DNA of 64,000 bases. It comes from Peribacillus alkalitolerans. Its GTDB lineage: Bacteria > Bacillota > Bacilli > Bacillales > DSM-1321. Shown here in pieces: positions 1 to 8,621 of this stretch (position 1 is the first letter of the stretch; every line of letters starts with the position of its first letter). The translations under genes were made by a program, and so were the position numbers. Below the pieces are notes generated by a model, which saw only the letters and a list, made by a program, of their open reading frames with translations, did no database searches and was not told where the DNA came from. The DNA is taken from the NCBI RefSeq assembly GCF_010882125.1, contig NZ_JAAGVZ010000001.1, positions 124,001 to 188,000 of the forward strand, written 5' to 3'.

Positions 1-1173
1 TTGTCTTCCATACTTATTAATCAATGTCATCGTGTTATTTGCCTTTAAAAATGGAAAGGCTTTGTCTTCCAAATAGATAAAGTATTGTTTTATTTGGTCC
101 TCCACTTGTAAGATCAATAGTTTAAATAAATGCTTGTATAGTGGATTATCGAGATCTCTTGCAATTGAAAAACCTTCAGAAACCCGCTTCAATAGTTTCT
201 TACGAGTAAATAACTCTCCCTCTATACAATTATCTAAATAATTAAATAAGCGATTAAGATATATAGAAGACTGTTTATTTGCCATGTTTAAAGCCTGTCG
301 GTAATAATCATGAGCACTGGAGTAGTCTTTTCTTTTGTAGTATGCAAATCCTAAGTTATGAATAAGCATGGCTGTAATTTCTGTTTTACCAAGTGATTGG
401 CTGTCATCGATTAATTGTAGGTATCGTTCAACCTTTTCCTCAAAGTCAGCTTCGGTCGCGCTTTCTTTTTGTACAAGTATAACGGATTCTGCTTGGATTG
501 CTCTGGAAAAATTATTTGTTCTCTTAAAATATTCAAGGGCTTTTTCTGCATTGATATATGCATTTATTGTGGATTCAATCCAATGATATCCAATAGCTAA
601 ATGATAGTAAATCTCTTCATTACCGTATTCTTTGTCATTCACTCTTTTTAGTGTTTCAATGGCTTTAATACGATTTTGTGATTCGAAGTTATTACATTTT
701 TGTAAATAGACTAACCCTAAGACATGCAAATGTAGATTTTTATCGTATGGAGACAAAATAAGATTTTGGTTTTCAATTTGATTGATCAGTTTAAGAGCTT
801 TATCAGAATTCTGATGTAATAAATAATATCTGGATAGTAGTAGTTTATAAAGACCTGCATGGTTATTGGAAGAATTCTTTTTGAAGAAGGTATCTATCTC
901 CTGTTTCTTCTTTTCTATTTCTTTCATTCTTTGCATAATGATTGCGTTATGCCATTGATGGAGTTTTTGCTCAATATTTTGGAACGATTCAATTTCTTTC
1001 TGGATGTCGATTTCAAGACGCTTAGAAAACAATGTAATAATTTCTGCTGAATACTTCGTCTGACCTCGTTCAATTTTACTTACATGGGTCGCTGTACATA
1101 TGTCCTTTCCCAATTGTTCTTGTGATAGACCTGCTTTTTTACGGTAATATTTTATGATTTCTCCTTCTAACAT
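1..1173 (-). CDS. HTH (XRE)-TPR transcriptional regulator, RNPP-like; C-terminus beyond window
   Basis: The minus-strand frame opens with ATG at 1173 behind an AAGGAGA site (1180-1186) and stays open to base 1, so at least 391 codons are present and the 3' end is missing. Residues 5-60 form a Cro/C1-type helix-turn-helix (GLSQEQLG and THVSKIERG helices). The rest is all-helical with TPR-like spacing (HNLGFAYYKRKDY). This architecture is that of the RNPP peptide-sensing regulators (PlcR, NprR, Rap) and related XRE-TPR proteins. It is co-oriented with and downstream of a neutral protease gene, as expected of an NprR-like activator, but which subgroup it belongs to is inference. A peptide pheromone gene, if any, would lie off the window. 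Confidence 0.8.
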   Translation of the reverse strand, partial: MLEGEIIKYYRKKAGLSQEQLGKDICTATHVSKIERGQTKYSAEIITLFSKRLEIDIQKEIESFQNIEQKLHQWHNAIIMQRMKEIEKKKQEIDTFFKKNSSNNHAGLYKLLLSRYYLLHQNSDKALKLINQIENQNLILSPYDKNLHLHVLGLVYLQKCNNFESQNRIKAIETLKRVNDKEYGNEEIYYHLAIGYHWIESTINAYINAEKALEYFKRTNNFSRAIQAESVILVQKESATEADFEEKVERYLQLIDDSQSLGKTEITAMLIHNLGFAYYKRKDYSSAHDYYRQALNMANKQSSIYLNRLFNYLDNCIEGELFTRKKLLKRVSEGFSIARDLDNPLYKHLFKLLILQVEDQIKQYFIYLEDKAFPFLKANNTMTLINKYGRQ

Positions 1174-1348
1174 GTATGTCTCTCCTTAACATAAGACAAT
1201 CTAATTTAAATCAACTATCCGAATGCAATATTGTTAGTCCTAATTCTTTATTTTTGTCAGGACTTCCTTCACATTTTCTCAATTCGAAACTTCCTTCCTA
1301 CAAACTTTATGGTCAAATAGTCCATAAGAAACAAGGAACTACAATAAA

Positions 1349-1381
1349 AAAACCATGAAAGACGAATCCTTCATGGTTTGT
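1349..1381 (-). terminator. Intrinsic terminator after the neutral protease
   Basis: On the minus strand an AACCATGAA / TTCATGGTT stem with a short loop is followed by a run of T. It lies between the protease stop and the HTH-TPR regulator, so the regulator needs its own promoter. Confidence 0.75.
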
Positions 1382-1388
1382 TCCTAAG

Positions 1389-3125
1389 TTATTGTGCAGG
1401 AACACCTACTGCATCATAAGCATCCATTACTGCTTTTGTTTCTTTTGATGGTGCACCGTTTTTATCCGGATAAAGGTCTCTAGCAGCTTGAATTGCAGCC
1501 TGACGCATTTCTTTAAAGCCGGATGAAGGAGTTAGGTAAAGAGTAAGTGCTCGATAGTAAATTTTTTCAGTTTTTTGTCGAGTAATTCCTGTAACTGTCA
1601 CTCCGTAATGTGTGCCTCCTTCAGAAATTAGGTAGGCTGCTTTATTGTTAATACTACTGTTAATGTGAACGCCACCTTTATCTAAAGTGCCTAAGTAGCG
1701 ACCATCATAATGATCTGGATATCGACCTGATGGAAGATAAGCTGTACTAAGTGCTTTAGAGCCAGGATCGCTTAGAGAACGTAATCCTCCATCCCCAGCT
1801 TTATATGGAGTGAAAATATCTTCACCCATCTCCCACTCTGAAGGGCTAGTAGTTCCATTTGCATGCATTTCAGCCAATGCCCCAAAGATATCGGCAAGCG
1901 ATTCATTGATTGCACCAGACTCATCCTGGTACGTTAGGTTAGCTGTTTTTGAAATGACACCATGCGTCATTTCATGACCCGCTACATCCAAGCCTCCAGC
2001 TAATGAACTGAAGGTCACTCCATCCCCATCTCCGTAAAGCATTTGCTTTCCATTCCAAGCAGCATTATTCCATTTGGAACCGATATGAACCGTACTGATT
2101 AATGGCATACCAGTGCCATCTAAGCTGTTACGCTTGTGAATGCTTTGATAATAATTGTTGACCTTTACCGAATTGGTATGTGCAGATACAGCAGCAGGGT
2201 CAGCAAAGAAATTCGTTTTAGTTTCCACCTCAAATCCTGTGAAACCTAAAAGTCCCGAAAGCAGGATGAAGCCAGTTTCTCCCATGCGTCTTGCTTCGTA
2301 AGTATGGACTGGTACTATATTAGGATTTGTGGTTGTACCTCCTGCAATAGCTGCACCATGCAAATAGTTAGTACCAGATGCAGCATCTTTTACTGCAATA
2401 AAGTTTTGTAGTTTTCCTAAAGCATCGAGTCCTCTCCCTGAAATCGGAGTGACTTGAGGTAAATCCGCTTCATGAACAGCATTGAAACTATCAATTACTT
2501 CTCCTGTTGTAGCATCTACAAAGTAATGGAAGTATCCAGGCGCTGGTACGGAAGTGGATACCTTTACTAAATAAGTTAAGTAGTTTTTTCCTTCATAAGG
2601 GTAAATGGTCAATTCAGAGTCAATACCATCATAATGCTTAACTGTACCGATTTGGGATACAACCCCATCTTTGGCTGTTGCGATAGCATCTTCTTCAGAA
2701 ATCGATGCTTCCGTTGGAATGATGGTTCGAGCTAATTTTTGTGTTACCGCCCCAAAGGATGCGTAAACATTATTATTTTGATCCAAAGCAACAGCTTGGC
2801 CAGAACCATAAATCGGAATGCCCATATACTGCTCGATAGTACGTACATGATATGTATTCGTTGTACTATCCTGAAGCTCACTTACCACTTTAAATTGATC
2901 TCCGATATTTGTAGCCATCTTTAATCCTACATCAGCTACTTTTGACTGAAGGTACGCTTTTACAACCTCTTCCTTACTTAATCCCTGTGCTTGAAATAGA
3001 ATTGATGCTTCGGATGCCTTCGTCTGGGTCGTTGGAAATGCTAGTCCTCCAAATGCAACAGATAGTGCTAAAACCGTTGGAATGACTACTTTCGCCTTCA
3101 TTTTCTTCTGGTTTTTCTTTTTCAT
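1389..3125 (-). CDS. npr: Bacillolysin-type neutral metalloprotease (M4, thermolysin family)
   Basis: This 578-residue secreted zinc endopeptidase has the usual order: a signal peptide (about 1-37, KKK-rich n-region, hydrophobic core), FTP and PepSY propeptide domains (about 45-215), then the M4 catalytic and C-terminal alpha-helical domains. The zinc site is HEMTH (H384, E385, H388) with the third ligand E408 in GAINES, 24 residues on as in thermolysin. The catalytic histidine is H487 in GGVHINS. Length is normal for the family. It degrades extracellular protein. A strong terminator follows, and an HTH-TPR regulator lies just downstream. Divergent on its 5' side is the DUF4047-sipW-tasA operon. 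Confidence 0.95.
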   Translation of the reverse strand: MKKKNQKKMKAKVVIPTVLALSVAFGGLAFPTTQTKASEASILFQAQGLSKEEVVKAYLQSKVADVGLKMATNIGDQFKVVSELQDSTTNTYHVRTIEQYMGIPIYGSGQAVALDQNNNVYASFGAVTQKLARTIIPTEASISEEDAIATAKDGVVSQIGTVKHYDGIDSELTIYPYEGKNYLTYLVKVSTSVPAPGYFHYFVDATTGEVIDSFNAVHEADLPQVTPISGRGLDALGKLQNFIAVKDAASGTNYLHGAAIAGGTTTNPNIVPVHTYEARRMGETGFILLSGLLGFTGFEVETKTNFFADPAAVSAHTNSVKVNNYYQSIHKRNSLDGTGMPLISTVHIGSKWNNAAWNGKQMLYGDGDGVTFSSLAGGLDVAGHEMTHGVISKTANLTYQDESGAINESLADIFGALAEMHANGTTSPSEWEMGEDIFTPYKAGDGGLRSLSDPGSKALSTAYLPSGRYPDHYDGRYLGTLDKGGVHINSSINNKAAYLISEGGTHYGVTVTGITRQKTEKIYYRALTLYLTPSSGFKEMRQAAIQAARDLYPDKNGAPSKETKAVMDAYDAVGVPAQ

Positions 3126-3354
3126 AGACTCACCTCTTCATAAAATGTGGAGTTGTAACAATTTGAATTATTAAGAAATTTACGAATATGGTCAATTGGG
3201 TTAATAAATGGCCCAATTTATACACCCTCTCCCCCATTCCGAGGCAATCCGACAAAAAACTACTAGGATTCTGGGTAAAAATAACCCAATAACAATTTCC
3301 CGATTATTCAGAGATAATGAAGGCTATAAAGCGGTCTTGAAAGGAGGCAATGTT

Positions 3355-3975
3355 TTGAAGGCTGCATTTCATAAAGCTATCATCCTTCCCTGTATATGCT
3401 GTATTTCTTTTTATACAGGAGTTCAATTAGTAGGAGAAACAGAAGCTTCATTTTCTAGACAAGCATCCTTAGAAACCATCGAAATGTCAGCTGCTTTTGT
3501 TTTTCCTTCAACGATTAAACTTCTAGAAAATAAAGCAAAGACTATTTCAATATCGATGCATAACAAACATGAATCGATCACACCCATTTCACCAGATGCC
3601 TCACTACAAGAATTACAGGAAAAACAGATTGCAATCACTCACATTGAACAAGATTTGTCTCACCTATTAAAAGAATTAGAAAGCATTCATTTAGAACTAG
3701 ATTCCTACTCTCAGAAAGCCGCTGGAAATCAAGCGTATGATTATGTGCATGAAGGTTATAAAAACGTTGATAGGCTTGTGAAGGAAGTACAGGCAACGAT
3801 TGATATGCAACATCTATCCAACATCCTTTCTACAATCAGTTCCAAAATCAAGGAACTTGAAGAAAAAGCACTAGAGAAACAAAAAACACAGGATGAGGAA
3901 TCAGCATCAGGAGATTTAGTTGAGGGAGCGATAAAGCATGAAGAAGAAGAAAAAAATATTGAAGGTAACCTATAG
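3355..3975 (+). CDS. DUF4047-family protein, first gene of the sipW-tasA operon (TTG start)
   Basis: The frame is open from 3208, but the convincing start is TTG at 3355, seven bases after AAGGAGG (3341-3347). That gives about 206 residues beginning MKAAFHKAIIL, with a hydrophobic segment (about 9-25, including LPCICCISFY). The upstream codons do not look like protein. The segment is followed by GETEASFS, resembling the SipW-dependent signal of TasA-like proteins. The rest is charged and coiled-coil-like (QELQEKQIAITHIEQDLSHL, and a KIKELEEKALEK tail). Genes of this family typically sit directly upstream of sipW in Bacillus. The end overlaps sipW by 38 bases. Function is unknown; a role with the fibre operon is inferred from position. 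Confidence 0.75.
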   Translation: MKAAFHKAIILPCICCISFYTGVQLVGETEASFSRQASLETIEMSAAFVFPSTIKLLENKAKTISISMHNKHESITPISPDASLQELQEKQIAITHIEQDLSHLLKELESIHLELDSYSQKAAGNQAYDYVHEGYKNVDRLVKEVQATIDMQHLSNILSTISSKIKELEEKALEKQKTQDEESASGDLVEGAIKHEEEEKNIEGNL

Positions 3976-4498
3976 ATTGCTAGGTGGTTCCTTCCTAATT
4001 GTGGTCTGTTTATTAGCAATGATAGTTTTGGCCTCGAGAATTTCGGGAGGGGAGCCAACAATCTTAGATCACCAAATAAAGGCTGTTTTATCAGGATCGA
4101 TGGAACCCACTTTCCAAACAGGTTCAATCATTACTATTAAATTGGGTGGAGAAGCTACTTCTTATCAAAAAGGAGATATCATCACCTTTCAAAAGGATCA
4201 AAAGTTAATAACTCATAGAATCATTGAAGTGTATAAAGAAAATGAAAAGGTTTCCTATAAAACGAAGGGTGATAATAATGATGGTCCAGATTTATGGACG
4301 GTTCAATCACAAGACATCGTTGGGAAGTATGCTAACTTTACGATTCCATACGTAGGGTATGCAATGAATATTGCTAATTCTAAATTAGGCTCTGCCCTAT
4401 TATTATTCATACCTGGTTTACTATTGTTCCTTTCAGCATTGCGCTCAATTATAGGGGCAGCAAAAGACTTAGAAGCAAAAAAGTCTCAATTATCATGA
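3938..4498 (+). CDS. sipW: Signal peptidase I, SipW type
   Basis: This 186-residue membrane peptidase has an N-terminal transmembrane anchor (about 12-33) and a C-terminal one (about 152-170). It carries the nucleophile motif SGSMEP (S54) and the ER-type LITHRI motif with H93, replacing the lysine of ordinary bacterial type I peptidases, followed by KGDNND. This is the SipW/archaeal-eukaryotic class that processes TasA/CalY-family precursors. The start at 3938 follows GGGAG at 3926-3930 and overlaps the DUF4047 gene. Its presumed substrate is the next gene. Confidence 0.93.
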   Translation: MKKKKKILKVTYRLLGGSFLIVVCLLAMIVLASRISGGEPTILDHQIKAVLSGSMEPTFQTGSIITIKLGGEATSYQKGDIITFQKDQKLITHRIIEVYKENEKVSYKTKGDNNDGPDLWTVQSQDIVGKYANFTIPYVGYAMNIANSKLGSALLLFIPGLLLFLSALRSIIGAAKDLEAKKSQLS

Positions 4499-4585
4499 TT
4501 CAAATTTGGTTAAGCCTCCTATGTATAAAAGAATACATAAGAGTTTAATATATTTTCTTACATATTTTGAATGGGGGATGAAGGA

Positions 4586-5200
4586 ATGAGTTTTACAAAG
4601 GCGGTAAGTAAAGGTGTCATGACGGCTGCATTAGGATTATCTTTAATGAGTGGAGGAACGTTCGCCTACTTTAGCGACTCGGTACAAACGAACAATACGT
4701 TTGCAGCAGGAACACTAGATTTGGCGGTTAACCCTAATGCTGTAATTAACATCGACAACCTTAAACCAGGGGATGAAATTTATCGTGAATTCACTTTAGA
4801 AAACAACGGTACATTGGATATCTACAAAGTATTACTGGATACAAAATACACGGTTGAAGATGGAAAAGGCGATAATACCGATGACTTTGCAAAGCATATT
4901 AAAGTCACCATTATGTATAATACAAGCAGTGCTACCGTCCCTATTGTCGAGACTACACTATATGATTTAAAAGAACAGAAGCCTGACTTAACTGCTATTG
5001 ATGAATTTGTAGGCAACACAACAAGACCTGATGGCATCCCTGCTGGGCAAAAAGAAAAAATGTTTGTATTATTCGAGTTTGTCGATAATAAAGAAGATCA
5101 AAACCAATTCCAAGGCGATAAACTTCGTGTAGATTGGACATTTAACGCAGAGCAAACACCTGGAACGTATTATGATGATTTGGATGCAAATAATAACTAA
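4586..5200 (+). CDS. tasA: TasA/CalY (camelysin) family fibre protein
   Basis: The frame opens at 4571, but ATG 4586 fits better. It is preceded by GGGGG at 4573-4577 and gives MSFTKAVSKGVMTAALGLSL, the SipW-dependent signal typical of camelysin/TasA, with GGTFAYFSD just after the hydrophobic core. The protein has about 204 residues. The mature part is a jelly-roll-like M73/TasA domain (AAGTLDLAVNP, ENNGTLDIYKV). Members form extracellular amyloid-like matrix fibres (TasA) or were described as camelysin. Only one such substrate gene follows sipW and no tapA is present. I cannot separate TasA from CalY by eye. Confidence 0.88.
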   Translation: MSFTKAVSKGVMTAALGLSLMSGGTFAYFSDSVQTNNTFAAGTLDLAVNPNAVINIDNLKPGDEIYREFTLENNGTLDIYKVLLDTKYTVEDGKGDNTDDFAKHIKVTIMYNTSSATVPIVETTLYDLKEQKPDLTAIDEFVGNTTRPDGIPAGQKEKMFVLFEFVDNKEDQNQFQGDKLRVDWTFNAEQTPGTYYDDLDANNN

Positions 5201-5214
5201 CATATAATAGTAGA

Positions 5215-5270
5215 AAGAAGATGTGTTGCCTCTTGCAGAAGAGTGCTGACACATCTTCTCTTTTAGTTTT
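5215..5270 (+). terminator. Terminator of the sipW-tasA operon
   Basis: GAAGATGTGT (5217-5226) pairs with ACACATCTTC (5249-5258), followed by TCTTTTAGTTTT. Confidence 0.75.
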
Positions 5271-5449
5271 AGGCTAGAAAAAATTCGTACTGGGGAGCAT
5301 GACGCTTTATTATAGAAGTAATTTTTAGGCAAAGTCCCCAAAAAAGGAATCAAAACTAGCATTTATGTGAAATAAAGCTCCATTTAATACTCCATTATGC
5401 ATTTCCATCCTCCTTTCAGCCTTGAAACCTAATATCCTGTATATTATCT

Positions 5450-5562
5450 AGAAGGGACTCGATATCTTTTATCGAAACTGGAAAAATACCTTCGAAACCA
5501 TGAAAAATACAATCGAAATGGCCAAAATACAATCGAAAATCCCCAAATATCGATTTTTCAAC
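5450..5562 (-). repeat. Dispersed repeat R1, copy 1 (20-bp-period TCGA element)
   Basis: TCGA recurs at 5472, 5492, 5513, 5533 and 5550, each about 20 bases from the next, inside units of the form TCGAAAnnnnnAAAATAC. The reverse complement closely matches 56013-56124 over its whole length. The copies therefore lie in opposite orientation about 50 kb apart. Confidence 0.85.
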
Positions 5563-5669
5563 AATTCTAACCCAAAATCTAATAAAAAATTTATCCATTA
5601 ATGAGATCTATTAAATATTTTGAGGTATTATCCATAGAAGCCTAATTTGAAGCTCAATAATGAATGGAC

Positions 5670-5723
5670 AAAAAATAACCCTAATAGGGAATCTCCTTTT
5701 AAAGGAAATTCCGTATCAGGGTT
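5670..5723 (-). terminator. Terminator of the APC permease
   Basis: On the minus strand AACCCTGATACGGAAT pairs imperfectly with ATTCCCTATTAGGGTT around a TTTAAAA centre (5677-5723), followed by TTTTTT. Confidence 0.8.
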
Positions 5724-5732
5724 GAATAAACT

Positions 5733-7124
5733 CTATTTATTCGCTTGTTTACTTAGATTTAATTTGCTGTTTTTATATCCATAAGCAAAATAAATGACTA
5801 GACCAATTGTTAACCAAACAAGGAATCCCATCCATGTAAAGGATGAAAGTTGCATCATAAGGTACCCACAGAATAGAACTGCTAATATAGGAATTAATGG
5901 TACCCAAGGAGTTTTAAATCCACGTTTTAAATCTGGGTGGGTTTTACGCAGAACTGCAACACCTAGTGAAACAGTTGCAAACGCAAATAGTGTACCAATA
6001 CTTGTTAACTCAGCTAATCTATCAAGAGGCACAAAACCTGCAAAAATGGCAACTAATATTCCTGTTACCCAAGTACTTTTCAGAGGGACTTGAGTCTTCG
6101 GATGAACAGAAGACAATGCTTTTGGAAGTAGCCCATCCCTGCTTATTGCGTAAAATAGGCGTGTTTGTCCAAACATCATTACAATAAGAACAGTGGTAAT
6201 CCCAACAATTGCACCAAGGGAGATAAATCCTGCTGCCCAATCTTGCCCAATGAACTGTAACGCAAATGCTACTGGGTCTTTTACATTTAACATGTCAAAC
6301 GGCACAATCCCTGTAAGGATTAAAGATACGATAATATATAAAACCGTACAAATAGCCAATGCTGATATGATCCCGATTGGAAGATTCCGCTGAGGATCTT
6401 TTACTTCTTCTGCTGCGGTAGAAACGGCGTCAAAACCAAAATAAGCAAATACAACTACAGCAGCACCTGTTACTACCCCCGAGAATCCAAATGGCATAAA
6501 CGGTTGCCAATTTGTTGGCTCAACATACCATACACCAATAACAATGAAAAGAAGAACAACAGCCACCTTAATAATAACCATGACCGTATTAAACTTTGCT
6601 GATTCCTTTACTCCCCTAGAAAGTAGCATAGTAACCAATAGTACAATGATGACAGCTGGTAAATCTATAAAAGTTCCCTTATCTGGATTAAATGCACTAG
6701 TTAATGCAGTTGGCAAATGCAAACCAAATCCTGATAATAAACTTTGAAAATATCCTGACCAACCACTCGCTACTGCAGAAGAAGCTAGTCCATACTCTAG
6801 AACTAAGTCCCATCCGAGAATCCAAGCAAATAATTCTCCAAAGGCAACGTAGCTATAAGTATATGCACTCCCTGATTGAGGAATCATGGAAGCAAATTCA
6901 GAATAACAAAGTGCAGCGAATACACATGCTAAACCTGCAATAATGAATGATAGGATTAGTGCTGGTCCAGCGTACTTGGCTGCTGCTACTCCAGTCAGAA
7001 CAAAAACACCAGTTCCAATAATCGCACCTACACCTAACATGGTTAAATCAACTGCTCCCAAAACTCTTTTGAGTGAATTATTAGATAATTCATTCCCTAC
7101 TTGTTTCTTCCGTAGTAAATCCAT
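5733..7124 (-). CDS. APC-superfamily amino acid permease (YfnA/YhdG, CAT type)
   Basis: This 463-residue protein has about 12 membrane segments. The first helix contains VGAIIGTGVFVLTG, the unwound substrate-binding motif of APC transporters, and FAYFGFDAVSTAAEEVKDPQRNLP lies in the middle, as in cationic/branched-chain amino acid permeases of the YfnA/YhdG (BcaP) group. The start ATG 7124 has GGAGG five bases upstream. It transports an amino acid across the cytoplasmic membrane; the substrate cannot be read from sequence. It is monocistronic, divergent from the sensor kinase gene, and has its own terminator. A direct repeat lies just upstream of its start. Confidence 0.85.
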   Translation of the reverse strand: MDLLRKKQVGNELSNNSLKRVLGAVDLTMLGVGAIIGTGVFVLTGVAAAKYAGPALILSFIIAGLACVFAALCYSEFASMIPQSGSAYTYSYVAFGELFAWILGWDLVLEYGLASSAVASGWSGYFQSLLSGFGLHLPTALTSAFNPDKGTFIDLPAVIIVLLVTMLLSRGVKESAKFNTVMVIIKVAVVLLFIVIGVWYVEPTNWQPFMPFGFSGVVTGAAVVVFAYFGFDAVSTAAEEVKDPQRNLPIGIISALAICTVLYIIVSLILTGIVPFDMLNVKDPVAFALQFIGQDWAAGFISLGAIVGITTVLIVMMFGQTRLFYAISRDGLLPKALSSVHPKTQVPLKSTWVTGILVAIFAGFVPLDRLAELTSIGTLFAFATVSLGVAVLRKTHPDLKRGFKTPWVPLIPILAVLFCGYLMMQLSSFTWMGFLVWLTIGLVIYFAYGYKNSKLNLSKQANK

Positions 7125-7145
7125 TTAAACCTCCAGAATCTCTCG

Positions 7146-7179
7146 TTTGTCGAATAATGTCTTGTTTTGTCGAAATAAT
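7146..7179. promoter_or_regulatory. Direct repeat between APC permease and sensor kinase
   Basis: TTTGTCGAATAAT (7146-7158) recurs as TTTGTCGAAATAAT (7166-7179), exactly 20 bases on, i.e. about two helical turns. It is a possible operator for the divergent genes; the regulator is unknown. Confidence 0.4.
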
Positions 7180-7343
7180 AGATTTATTCTAAACATATAC
7201 TATTTATTTGTAAAGGTAATTTATGAATGATAATTTTTCCCAAAGCCAAATTATTGATATGATGACATTATTATTCCAATTCTGCTTCTAATAGGATTCC
7301 TTATCTGTATTAAAAAATTCTTCTAATATCCAAAGGAGAAAAA

Positions 7344-8621
7344 ATGCTTTCTTCCAATTCATTTTTCAAATTAATTCATAAATCTAAATGGATTACTTTA
7401 ATTTTTACTGCTCTATTAACTGAGCTTGCAAGTGAAATCAAAGTAATTCCATTCAACGGCGAGTATTTCCGGTTTGGTTTAGGGAGTGTTATTTTTTTTC
7501 TAATTGTTCTTATCCAGCCTCCTGCTTCATTCGCAAAAACAGGATTCTTCACCGGTATGCTAGTCTTTTGCTTTCGTATTCTGGGAGATATGATATTTGA
7601 TCCCATCCCTATCTTGGATAGCATAAAGAATCATTTACCCGCCTTTCTATTTTACTTCCTGTATGGTATAGGGCTTGGCTTTATTAATATAGAGAAATAC
7701 AAGACTTTTCCGCTTCTACTTGGTTTATTGGCTGCAGGGATAGAGTTTTTAGTGAACGGCATAGAGCATCTGATGCGCTACTGGTTTTTAATTCATGAGA
7801 ACTTAGGACCTCGAGAATGGGCTTTGTTAAGTGTGGTAGCCATATTCCGTAGTTATTTTGTTGTTGGACTATATAGTACAATTACTGTTTCGGAACAAAA
7901 GAAACGGATGCAAGAAATGCTCGAGGTTGGATCGGAATTATATTCAGAATCCCTTTACCTTCAAAAATCCATGAATCATATAGAACAAATCACGGCATCA
8001 AGCCATGATTTATATCGAAAATTAAAAAAGAGCAACCTTGACGAATTAGGCATGCAAGCATTACTCATTGCTCAAGAAATACACGAAGTGAAAAAAGATT
8101 CACAGCGGATTCTTTCAGGTCTGTCGAAAATCACGATACAAAAAAGTAATGAGGATCTTTTTCTCTCTGATGTGTTAGGATTTGTGGTTACCGCTAATAA
8201 AAAGTATAGTGAAATGTTAAAGAAAAAAATCTCATTTAATCTGAACATGTCGATAGATTTTTATACGCACCAACATATCCAATTACTTGCATTATTAAAT
8301 AATCTGACCGCTAATGCTGTGGAAGCCATTTCTGAAAAAGGAAACATCGATATCGAAATCTTCGAGGAATTAGAGTTTATTATATTTATTATCAATGATA
8401 CGGGGATTGGGATTCCCGAAGAGGATATATCAATCATCTTTGAACCTGGCTATACAACAAAATACAATGATCATGGGGTTGCTGCAACAGGGATAGGTTT
8501 ATCACATGTTCATGAAATCGTTCATACACTTCATGGCCAAATTGAAGTAGAATCTCAAACAGAAGGTACTACATTTCGTCTTAAAATCCCTACTGATACC
8601 ATAAGAAAAAGAGGTGGATGA
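7344..8621 (+). CDS. glnK: Sensor histidine kinase, GlnK (YcbA) type
   Basis: This 425-residue membrane kinase has several transmembrane helices over residues 15-180, a coiled linker, and a dimerisation/phosphoacceptor helix with H247 in AQEIHEVKKD. A GHKL ATPase domain follows: N-box around N319-N324 (NNLTANAVEA), G1 NDTGIG (351-356), F-box PGYTTK and G2 TGIGLS (382-387). The stop overlaps the start of the response regulator (ATGA, 8618-8621), so the pair is translationally coupled. The YcbB-type partner and the downstream dicarboxylate/glutamate symporter point to the GlnK-GlnL family, which in B. subtilis senses glutamine. The exact ligand here is inferred. Confidence 0.85.
   Translation: MLSSNSFFKLIHKSKWITLIFTALLTELASEIKVIPFNGEYFRFGLGSVIFFLIVLIQPPASFAKTGFFTGMLVFCFRILGDMIFDPIPILDSIKNHLPAFLFYFLYGIGLGFINIEKYKTFPLLLGLLAAGIEFLVNGIEHLMRYWFLIHENLGPREWALLSVVAIFRSYFVVGLYSTITVSEQKKRMQEMLEVGSELYSESLYLQKSMNHIEQITASSHDLYRKLKKSNLDELGMQALLIAQEIHEVKKDSQRILSGLSKITIQKSNEDLFLSDVLGFVVTANKKYSEMLKKKISFNLNMSIDFYTHQHIQLLALLNNLTANAVEAISEKGNIDIEIFEELEFIIFIINDTGIGIPEEDISIIFEPGYTTKYNDHGVAATGIGLSHVHEIVHTLHGQIEVESQTEGTTFRLKIPTDTIRKRGG

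Larger units (their letters stand above)
5271..5732. other. Gene-poor stretch between tasA and the APC permease
   Basis: No convincing gene is present. It holds a 113-bp dispersed repeat (5450-5562), the permease terminator (5670-5723), and a minus-strand start at 5401 with an excellent AAAGGAGG site. The frame from that start begins MHNGVLNGALFHINASFD and runs antisense into the end of tasA; it looks like a relic rather than a gene. Confidence 0.6.

Noticed and set aside
3208..3354. Upstream extension of the DUF4047 gene from an in-frame ATG at 3208
   Set aside because: The peptide does not look like protein, has no ribosome binding site, and the TTG at 3355 has an ideal one.
5450..5562. 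Possible CRISPR array
   Set aside because: Units are about 20 bp and contiguous with no unique spacers, and no cas genes are near.
5416..5598. Minus-strand frame with VEKSIFGD-type peptide, and a similar plus-strand frame at 55905-56105
   Set aside because: The similarity is explained by the R1 DNA repeat with its 20-bp period; neither frame has a good ribosome binding site, and the flanks differ.
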